NCBI RefSeq assembly: GCF_023151555.2
Contig: NZ_CP100425.1
Coordinates: forward strand, 3,224,001 to 3,288,000
Direction: 5' to 3'
Source: Photobacterium sp. CCB-ST2H9
GTDB lineage: Bacteria; Pseudomonadota; Gammaproteobacteria; Enterobacterales; Vibrionaceae
DNA: 64,000 nucleotides
The notes under the pieces are model-generated. The model made no database searches and was not told the DNA's origin. It saw nothing but the letters and a program-made list of their open reading frames with translations. The position numbers and the translations under genes are program-made. Below, piece by piece: positions 18,131 to 24,075 of this stretch; position 1 is the stretch's first letter, and each line of letters begins with the position of its first letter.

Positions 18131-19327
18131 TTACATCAACAAGCCGACGGCAAGTGTGAGCAGGCTGATCCCGATAGCCACAAAGTAAATCAGCTGATAG
18201 TGCCGGTTTTTAATCATGACAATCGCCGGGAACAGCATCCCCACGGCGATGACTGCCGGACCGCTGATCATTTTAATCAGGTCAATGATATTCGGATTCA
18301 GGATCCCGATGCCGACGAGCGCAACCGTCACCAGAACCATCAGGCCTTTTTCGTCGACTTTTTTGCTAAGAGGGGAATCCTTTAATCCGTCCTTAACACC
18401 AATGACCGTGCCCATGAGCGCACCAAAAGACGCGGCAGCCACGATAAAGAAACCAACAACGTTGAACCAGCCGCCTCCCATCAGCTGTGCGACCAGTGAA
18501 ATTGAGTTGGCATTTTTATCCGCGCTGTCGAGCAATGCACTGTTCAGAGACATCGAAACAGAGAACGAAAAGAACATCACCGTCACTGCAATTGCGGAAC
18601 AACTGGCAAGCAGAGTCCGGGACGCAGATTGCTCACACACAGTTTTATTGTTATTGCTGTCTCGCATACTGGATTCGATGTACCCGGAGACGCAAGGAGA
18701 GAAATTCATGGCAAAGATGATGATCGGAATTAACGTGATGATCTCTTTCAGATGAAGTTCGGAAGGAGCAGACACAAGCTGCCAGTCCCATTTGGGAATT
18801 AACAAGCAGGACAGAAACAGAAGTACCAGAGATAAAGGCACAGCAATGTATTTCGTCAGCGACACGATCCGCCCGTGTCCTTGCGCCGAAAACAGATAAA
18901 TAACAAGACCGATGCCAATCGCAGCAGCAATGCGTGCAATGTCGGTGTATTCCGGCGGTACACTCTGGGAGATGGCAGCCACCAGTGCGATGAAGTTAAT
19001 CATGCAGATAGAAAAACTGGAAATAAACAACAAAGCGGCGTAAAGAAGCGAGGCCTTTTGCCCGGCCATGGATTTAATGGTCGCCACGGAGCCCCCGCCA
19101 GTTCCGCCGGAAATAATTAATCCGGAAAGTGTTTTATGATTCAGATAAGACAGCGGAATGCATAAAACAACCATGACCAAAAAGGCTGAAATACCGATGG
19201 TACCTGGTCCCAGCGCTTGCGGCACAAACAGCACCCCAATACCCATTGCAGTTGCGAAATGTGTTGCGACCCAACGGGAATTGACCCTATTGCGGGTGGC
19301 GGGGTGACTCACTGCAGACAAACTCAC
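18131..19327 (-). CDS. Amino-acid permease of the HAAAP/SdaC (serine/threonine) family
   Basis: This 398-aa inner-membrane protein has about eleven hydrophobic segments. The N-terminal ATAMGIGVLFVPQALGPG segment, with unwound-helix glycines, is typical of hydroxy/aromatic amino-acid permeases. The internal NFSPCVSGYIESSMRD near 205 fits SdaC/YhaO-type members that take up serine, threonine or related amino acids with protons. Start is a GTG at 19327, 8 bases after AGGAGG; a nearer ATG is out of frame. It is followed by the MBL-fold gene. Exact substrate is not visible. Confidence 0.88.
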   Translation of the reverse strand: MSLSAVSHPATRNRVNSRWVATHFATAMGIGVLFVPQALGPGTIGISAFLVMVVLCIPLSYLNHKTLSGLIISGGTGGGSVATIKSMAGQKASLLYAALLFISSFSICMINFIALVAAISQSVPPEYTDIARIAAAIGIGLVIYLFSAQGHGRIVSLTKYIAVPLSLVLLFLSCLLIPKWDWQLVSAPSELHLKEIITLIPIIIFAMNFSPCVSGYIESSMRDSNNNKTVCEQSASRTLLASCSAIAVTVMFFSFSVSMSLNSALLDSADKNANSISLVAQLMGGGWFNVVGFFIVAAASFGALMGTVIGVKDGLKDSPLSKKVDEKGLMVLVTVALVGIGILNPNIIDLIKMISGPAVIAVGMLFPAIVMIKNRHYQLIYFVAIGISLLTLAVGLLM

Positions 19328-19506
19328 GTTTCATGCCTCCTGAATCGTCTTCTCATTCAACCGATGCCCTAGTGTTTGATACAAAAAAAACATCAAACCG
19401 CCATCAATCATGGAAGACAAACATTTCACTCAATAACCAATATGAAACAAAAAGCATTAAATTAGACGACAATATCAGTCAATTCAACCAAATGAATGAT
19501 TGAGTT

Positions 19507-19587
19507 TAATATTTGTGACAACTACATATATTCCACATAAAGAGTGTGGAATATATACATCTAGATTGATATAAATCCCTCCATTGC
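19507..19587 (+). promoter_or_regulatory. Promoter region of tRNA-like gene A
   Basis: A TATAAA -10-like hexamer at 19570-19575 sits 12 bases before the mature 5' end. The box TAATATTTGTGAC at 19507 recurs upstream of tRNA-like gene B at exactly the same 63-base distance from its TATAAA. A 12-bp inverted repeat (19526-19537/19545-19556) covers the expected -35 position in this copy only. Confidence 0.55.
19526..19556. repeat. Perfect 12-bp inverted repeat with 7-nt spacer
   Basis: ATATATTCCACA and its exact complement are separated by TAAAGAG. It overlaps the likely -35 region of tRNA-like gene A, so it could be an operator. It is not followed by a clear U-run in either direction, so a simple terminator is less likely. 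Confidence 0.6.
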
Positions 19588-19684
19588 GGAGGGGTGCCTG
19601 AGTGGTCTAAAGGGAATATCTTCTTTCAGGGAGTATTGAGTGCATTCTCGCGCTCCGTAGGTTCAAATCCTGCTCCCTCCGCCA
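19588..19684 (+). tRNA. tRNA-like gene A: serine-type body with enlarged anticodon arm
   Basis: Acceptor stem GGAGGGG/TCCCTCC (7 bp), discriminator G and encoded CCA are intact. The D arm is CCT-GAGTGGTCTAA-AGG with the GG pair, and the T arm is GTAGG-TTCAAAT-CCTGC. The long variable arm GAGTGC-ATTCTC-GCGCTC forms a 6-bp stem. These are class II features with the serine-type G73. The anticodon arm (19615-19637) is 23 nt instead of 17: a 5-bp stem AATAT/GTATT closes a 13-nt region. Extending the stem as in copy B needs a C-A mismatch and G-U pairs, and would place TTC as anticodon at 19625-19627. A standard tRNA finder may call it undetermined or pseudo. It may be a divergent tRNA, a tRNA-like regulatory RNA or a decayed copy. 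Confidence 0.7.
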
Positions 19685-19729
19685 CTTCGACCCTCACCAG
19701 TCTGTGTCGCAACATTGATGTGAGGTCTT

Positions 19730-20647
19730 ATGTCTAAAGTATCCAGCCAGTTCAAAGCATGTCATTTCCGGGATGAGTTTCCTGACATCAAGCGGGAGAT
19801 ACACCCCGGGTACCAGTTCTCTTGCCTGAAAGGCATCAATGATGGCGTGAATCCCTTTCTTGTGTATCGGACCCTGAACGGCCAGGTCGACAAAATCTTC
19901 CACGAGGCGTCTTTCGACGACACTTGCGTCGATGCCTTTGTTCAGCTCATTGCCAATGAGTCTGTCATTACGGATAAACTGCTGGTTGCCGGAGCGCACA
20001 CTGTGGTTAACCTGAAAGACCGGCTTGAGATCGGAAAAGAGCCCATCGTCTCGCTTGATTTCAGCCTGAAGGCCATCGATAAAATCAACCAGCAGATCGG
20101 TATTGAGGCCGATTTCATGATCCCGCTGAACGATTTTTTCATGGAACATGACCCGTCAACGACCTCAGATCAGGCGGATAATAGATATCGTCAGGATGCC
20201 GTGTCCGAATATATTCTGCCGACACAAGCTGAGGAAATGTTCAAAGCCCACGCACGTCAGAGTGGCCGGAGCATTCAACCGTTTTATTGCAGTGAAAAAG
20301 GTATGGCTGACCGGTTTAACCGGCACATCAAAAATAAAAAGAAAGACTCTGAGCTTTTCGTTAGTTCGGATTCCGGGGCGAACTGGTACATGAGAATTGA
20401 AGATCAGTTCATTCCTGTCATTGAAAATAACAAACCCAACTGCGTTGCAGGCAACGCAGCCACGGAACGAGCCACCCGCTATCACATCACGCCAAACAAA
20501 CAGTTCGATCACTACACGTCCCGGATCGGAATCTATCCACGCTGCTCCATGAACAACGTACTGAACGGATACCGGGTTGCCTGCAAAACGTATGATCACT
20601 TTGATATGCCTGGGTATTTCGTGTTCTTTGGAGGCTCATGCGCTTAA
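19730..20647 (+). CDS. Unrecognised 305-aa protein between two tRNA-like genes
   Basis: A soluble protein without signal peptide or membrane segment. I cannot assign a family. Visible features are an N-terminal half rich in acidic helices, the segment EADFMIPLNDFFMEHD near residue 127, a basic patch RFNRHIKNKKK near 200, and a C-terminal half rich in Tyr, Cys and aromatic strands ending FVFFGGSC. GAGGT precedes the ATG. It begins 45 bases after tRNA-like gene A in the same direction, so co-transcription is likely. It ends before a strong terminator and is followed by tRNA-like gene B. Inference: it may act on, or with, the tRNA-like RNAs. Confidence 0.8.
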   Translation: MSKVSSQFKACHFRDEFPDIKREIHPGYQFSCLKGINDGVNPFLVYRTLNGQVDKIFHEASFDDTCVDAFVQLIANESVITDKLLVAGAHTVVNLKDRLEIGKEPIVSLDFSLKAIDKINQQIGIEADFMIPLNDFFMEHDPSTTSDQADNRYRQDAVSEYILPTQAEEMFKAHARQSGRSIQPFYCSEKGMADRFNRHIKNKKKDSELFVSSDSGANWYMRIEDQFIPVIENNKPNCVAGNAATERATRYHITPNKQFDHYTSRIGIYPRCSMNNVLNGYRVACKTYDHFDMPGYFVFFGGSCA

Positions 20648-20691
20648 CGAAGACAAAAGCATCTGCATAATAAAGTAATGTCACGAGCATA

Positions 20692-20724
20692 AAGGTCACA
20701 ACAGTGGCCTTTTCTTATTTTTCT
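20692..20724 (+). terminator. Rho-independent terminator after the 305-aa gene
   Basis: AAGGTCAC-AACA-GTGGCCTT forms an 8-bp stem (one G-U) followed by TTCTTATTTTT. It ends the likely tRNA-like A plus 305-aa transcript. Confidence 0.8.
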
Positions 20725-20969
20725 CTCCCGGCAACTTCCACTCAGATACCTTTTTCCCGCCAGTGTCTCGATCGATCCTGAAAGCTGAAAAACTCTTGCA
20801 AAAAGCTTTCTGCCCGACCAAGAGATCGGTGAAATGCAACCGATGGCTTCCGCCGCATCCATCCAAGAAAAATAAATAGCAATAAAACCCACTAATTGAT
20901 CAATATTAAGTCAAATAAGCAATTACAACCGATTATGATAGGTAATTTCACCTTTCATCATTCAATCAG

Positions 20970-21050
20970 TAATATTTGTGACCAGTGAGTTTATTCAGGA
21001 TATTTCCGCTGGATGGTATGAAATTGAATTGATATAAATACACCCATCGC
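20970..21050 (+). promoter_or_regulatory. Promoter region of tRNA-like gene B
   Basis: TATAAA at 21033-21038 and the TAATATTTGTGAC box at 20970 repeat the arrangement of copy A with the same 63-base spacing. The sequence between them differs, and the inverted repeat of copy A is absent. The 20725-20969 stretch before it shows no gene. Confidence 0.5.
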
Positions 21051-21147
21051 GGAGGGGTGCCTGAGTGGTCTAAAGGGAGTATCTTCTTCAACAGGATATT
21101 GAGTGTTACCATGCGCTCCGTAGGTTCAAATCCTGCTCCCTCCGCCA
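21051..21147 (+). tRNA. tRNA-like gene B: serine-type body, 8-bp anticodon stem, UCA anticodon
   Basis: Acceptor, D arm, T arm, G discriminator and CCA are identical to copy A. The variable arm GAGTGT-TACCAT-GCGCTC again forms a 6-bp stem with a different loop. The 23-nt anticodon arm (21078-21100) folds as an 8-bp stem: AGTATCTT pairs with AGGATATT through six Watson-Crick and two G-U pairs. It closes a canonical 7-nt loop CTTCAAC with U33 and A37. The anticodon at 21088-21090 is UCA, which would read UGA. Known: serine-type bodies with UCA occur in selenocysteine tRNA and opal suppressors, but those do not have this anticodon-stem extension, and the D stem here is serine-like rather than Sec-like. 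Function is unproven. Confidence 0.7.
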
Positions 21148-21344
21148 CATTTCTCTGCTTTGGAGCAACCGGGTTAGCGAATACCGTTTCCGTTCCGGGT
21201 ACCAGTTGTCGAGTGTTATCCTTCTTGAATCACATCCCTCAAATCAAGCACTTTTGTTCCCTGTATTCTTCGTGTTTTCAGCCCATGCTTTTGATTAATA
21301 TGCTTTCCTCAAATTTTAATGACGTGTAGAAACCTAAGAAAAAC

Positions 21345-22070
21345 ATGCGACATTTACTGATTTTGGTCCTGTTTCTGGGACTTTCAGGGTGCTCGACCCT
21401 TGGACAGCCGACATTCAACGTAGTGGTTGATTCTTTGACATCCGGTACAGCGCAGCATCAAAAAACCTATGTACTGCTGCCCGGAAATGCGGGTGTTTCG
21501 GTGAATGACCTTCAGTTCAGAGAATACTCGACTTATCTGGTGCGGGTGCTGCAAGCCAAAGGCTATGTTGCCGCAACCACCCCTGAATCCGCGGAACAGG
21601 CGATCTTTTTGTCTTACGGCATTGGTGAACCCCAAACCCAGCACTATTCGTATCAGCTGCCGACATGGGGACAAACCGGCGTCGCCTTTGCTAACAGCTA
21701 CAAGACCACCAGCACATTCGGCAGTATGACATCGCAGACCGGGACGACAATGAACACCCCGTCCTACGGAATCACGGGATATCAGACTTACACAGCTTCC
21801 GAAACCACTTTCCTGAAATATGTCCAGATCGAAGGCGTTGCTTTCGACAAAAACAGCCGCTCAGAAACACCGGTTCCGTTGTGGAAAACCACAGCGACCA
21901 GTTCAGATGCCAGTGACGATCTCCGTCGGGTATTCCCGGTTTTGGTGGCTGCATCGGCACCTTACCTAGCCGCCAACACAGGTCAGAAAGTCCATGTCGC
22001 TCTGACGGAATCCGATGCGGCCGTCAGTTCAGTGAAAGGCCTGCCAGTGAAAGGTCTGCCGCTGGAATAA
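21345..22070 (+). CDS. Putative lipoprotein of unknown function
   Basis: This 241-aa protein has a lipoprotein signal peptide MRHLLILVLFLGLSGCS, with Cys16 as the lipidation site and Ser at +2, so outer-membrane sorting is expected. The mature part has a LPGNAGVSVNDLQFREYSTYL-like strand/helix region and a Thr/Ser/Gly-rich middle with several aromatic residues. This pattern is reminiscent of DUF4136-type lipoproteins, but the match is weak. The C-terminus repeats KGLPVKGLPLE. It stands alone after tRNA-like gene B and ends at a terminator. Confidence 0.8.
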   Translation: MRHLLILVLFLGLSGCSTLGQPTFNVVVDSLTSGTAQHQKTYVLLPGNAGVSVNDLQFREYSTYLVRVLQAKGYVAATTPESAEQAIFLSYGIGEPQTQHYSYQLPTWGQTGVAFANSYKTTSTFGSMTSQTGTTMNTPSYGITGYQTYTASETTFLKYVQIEGVAFDKNSRSETPVPLWKTTATSSDASDDLRRVFPVLVAASAPYLAANTGQKVHVALTESDAAVSSVKGLPVKGLPLE

Positions 22071-22083
22071 CCCCCTCGGAATT

Positions 22084-22106
22084 GCCCGTCTGTCAGACGG
22101 GCTTTT
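22084..22106 (+). terminator. Terminator after the lipoprotein gene
   Basis: GCCCGTCT-GTC-AGACGGGC followed by TTTT, 14 bases after the lipoprotein stop. Confidence 0.8.
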
Positions 22107-22156
22107 CTGAAGCACGGCTTCTGATATCCTGCCCCACCTGCCTACTCAGGAAAGAA

Positions 22157-22474
22157 TCACGGCACCAGCCGGTAAGTAATGACATACAGCTGATCATCAT
22201 CCGGATAAATCTCCCGAATCACGGTTTTCAGCTCAGCCAGCGTCATATTTTCCTGCCGGGCATGAAATTCAGACAAGTCCTGAAATAAAATGGGTTCGAC
22301 GGAAAGAATCTCAAGCCGACAAAAGTCCCGGCCCTCTTCCAGCGTTGAGACCTGCACAACACTTCCAGGCACATAATGGCTTTCAGAAACATCCCGGATG
22401 GTGATGGTTTTCCGGCCCGACAGAATATCGGCTTCAAAACGGGCGAAAAATGTCATGGTCGTGGGTGCAATCAT
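22157..22474 (-). CDS. yqfB: N(4)-acetylcytidine amidohydrolase, ASCH domain (YqfB)
   Basis: This 105-aa ASCH-fold protein closely follows E. coli YqfB: TFFARFEADILSGRKTITIRD near residues 8-28, HARQENMTLAELK near 71-83 and the closing DDDQLYVITY strand. YqfB hydrolyses N4-acetylcytidine to cytidine and acetate, a salvage or clean-up step for modified nucleosides; Lys, Thr and Glu of these motifs form the active site in the E. coli enzyme. Its ATG overlaps the stop of the upstream membrane-protein gene by 4 bases (ATGA). Confidence 0.93.
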   Translation of the reverse strand: MIAPTTMTFFARFEADILSGRKTITIRDVSESHYVPGSVVQVSTLEEGRDFCRLEILSVEPILFQDLSEFHARQENMTLAELKTVIREIYPDDDQLYVITYRLVP

Positions 22475-22881
22475 CGGTGTCTCCCGAATTCAGATTGAGC
22501 GGTATGTTTCAGTGGTGTCAGGCACATGGCAATCCCGGCTGCATAAATCAGAGGCAGCACAGATACCGCTATCCCCACCAGAATTGCCGACGCATCAGTC
22601 ATCGCGCCTGTCACAATATCATAGGACGTGAAGGTCCGGACCAGCCCAATCAGAGCCGCAAAAAAGCCACTGACCCAGGCCATTTTCTCCGCACAGGCCA
22701 GTTTTTCCTGAAATGATTTCCCCTGTGAAGCCGCATAACCGGCAACAGAAACAGCAACGACATAACAAAGCGCCTGCGGGTCCAGTAACATCACAAGATC
22801 ATCGAAAGGGATGAGCAGACTTATCAGGAAAACAGGGACCATGGCATTCAGGCAATACGACGCAGACCATTTCATATTCAT
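22471..22881 (-). CDS. Small integral membrane protein
   Basis: About 136 aa from the ATG at 22881; a TTG further upstream and an ATG at 22875 are alternatives. Four hydrophobic segments are visible, the second pair separated by a hydrophilic QGKSFQEKLACAEKMAW loop. DDLVMLLDPQALCYVVAVSV loosely recalls the MotA/TolQ-type start of a second membrane helix, but I would not assign that family. It is the third gene of a four-gene minus-strand cluster and is translationally coupled to yqfB. Confidence 0.7.
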   Translation of the reverse strand: MNMKWSASYCLNAMVPVFLISLLIPFDDLVMLLDPQALCYVVAVSVAGYAASQGKSFQEKLACAEKMAWVSGFFAALIGLVRTFTSYDIVTGAMTDASAILVGIAVSVLPLIYAAGIAMCLTPLKHTAQSEFGRHR

Positions 22882-22954
22882 CAACTCGCAGTGCAAAACT
22901 TCAGCGGTTCAACCACCGCGAACCTGCGGTGCCTGTCAGTAAAGCGCTGTTGCA

Positions 22955-23338
22955 TCATGATTGATATTCCCCTGCCAGTAACTGCGCTGGAGACAATGGG
23001 TCTCCCTGCCAGACATAACGGTGACGGCTTTTGATCAAACCCGAGAGTTCAAGCAGAATCCGTTCTTCCACCAAGGATAAGCCGTCTTCACATAAATACT
23101 GCTGATGCAGCACAATGATAGGTTCCAGAAAAGAGAAAGAGCGCGGGTACACCTGCCGGTAAGCACGCTTCAGCGTATCAGCCGCCAGGTAAAAGTGACC
23201 GACAGCCAAACGCCGGCTGGAAAAAGGGGCCTGCGAAATTTCCGTGGCACTTTTTCCGGTTCTGGCATCCGTGACCGTCACCTGATCCCGAGCGACCTGA
23301 ATGTAAATCACCCGTCGATATTGCCGCAGTCTGTTCAT
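22955..23338 (-). CDS. Hypothetical protein, weakly actin/MreB-like
   Basis: 127 aa, soluble. The start RVIYIQVARDQVTVTDARTGK and a later FLEPIIVLHQQY strand resemble the alternating strands of an MreB/FtsA-type actin subdomain, but the protein lacks a complete nucleotide site and is much shorter than MreB. Annotated only as hypothetical. GAGG/AAGGA sequences precede the ATG. It lies between two membrane-protein genes of the same strand, so it may be their cytoplasmic partner. Confidence 0.65.
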   Translation of the reverse strand: MNRLRQYRRVIYIQVARDQVTVTDARTGKSATEISQAPFSSRRLAVGHFYLAADTLKRAYRQVYPRSFSFLEPIIVLHQQYLCEDGLSLVEERILLELSGLIKSRHRYVWQGDPLSPAQLLAGEYQS

Positions 23339-23375
23339 ACCTCGATCCTTTCTTCACTCACCCGATCTCATCAGA

Positions 23376-23789
23376 TCAAGCCTGATCCTTTTTCTCTTCC
23401 AGCAGGAATTTCCCGGACTGCACCAGGATCTTTCCGACACTGATCCAGATTTTCAGAATATAAAAACCGAAGAACAAAGCGATGATATTCATAAACGACT
23501 GCGAGACTTTGATTTCATGGCTGCCAAAAGCCAGAAAGAACCCCTGTTCCTGCGTATCAATCAGGTACTGATGCACCGGGCTGCCCGGAAACTCCTGAAT
23601 ATAGTCGTTCAGGTTCAGCGCCAGCAGCATCAGAACATAAGCGCCCATCACCAGCAGGCCACCGCCGATGATCAGCTGAAACAGCCGGGACAGACTCACC
23701 TTATTGCCTCGTGGCTGTGCGCGTTGGGGCCCCTGCGTTTGTGCGTGTTGCGAATTCGACTCGATGTGATGTATGCCGGCCTGCCGCAT
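23376..23789 (-). CDS. Membrane protein with two transmembrane segments
   Basis: 137 aa from the ATG at 23789, which has AGAGGA upstream; a longer frame to 23858 lacks such a site. A hydrophilic Gln/His-rich N-terminal tail of about 30 residues precedes a membrane helix (LIIGGGLLVMGAYVLMLLAL). An extracytoplasmic loop of about 45 residues and a second helix (SFMNIIALFFGFYILKIWI) follow, with a short charged tail. Family not recognised. First gene of the cluster that ends with yqfB. Confidence 0.7.
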   Translation of the reverse strand: MRQAGIHHIESNSQHAQTQGPQRAQPRGNKVSLSRLFQLIIGGGLLVMGAYVLMLLALNLNDYIQEFPGSPVHQYLIDTQEQGFFLAFGSHEIKVSQSFMNIIALFFGFYILKIWISVGKILVQSGKFLLEEKKDQA

Positions 23790-24075
23790 CGTAAACCATC
23801 CTCTGAGATCCCGACGTCCTTCGGAATCGGAATAAATGAAAACAGTTACGAGCGGCAACCAATATTGAAAAGATAAATAAAGACAATCGGTTATCTGAGT
23901 TTTTTGCGAGCTCTATTCAAAAAAAGGCACTTCATCACGGCACCGTGCACAAGGTTTTATAGATTCTGACGTTTTACTAATACAGAAGACAATGATGAAT
24001 AGCTGTATCCAATACAGCAGAACCCACCCGTTTGCCTGAAAAACACGGCAAATGAAGCATTCTAAGGGACAAACA
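23790..24075. promoter_or_regulatory. Divergent promoter region with inverted repeat at 24002-24018
   Basis: The gap between the minus-strand cluster and the yeh-like operon. It contains GCTGTAT-CCA-ATACAGC and a direct repeat AATACAG(A/C)AGA, one copy about 30 bases upstream of the other. This is a plausible regulator site for the operon that starts at 24076. Confidence 0.4.

Noticed and set aside
19615..19637. Intron in the anticodon loop
   Set aside because: Known bacterial tRNA introns are group I elements of hundreds of bases; six extra nucleotides do not fit.
19588..21147. tRNA-like pair as attachment sites of an integrated element
   Set aside because: Both copies are complete with promoters, not one tRNA plus a 3' fragment, and no integrase is present. 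Gene duplication explains the repeat better.
20966..21148. Small open frames across tRNA-like gene B
   Set aside because: They are translations of the structured RNA gene itself.
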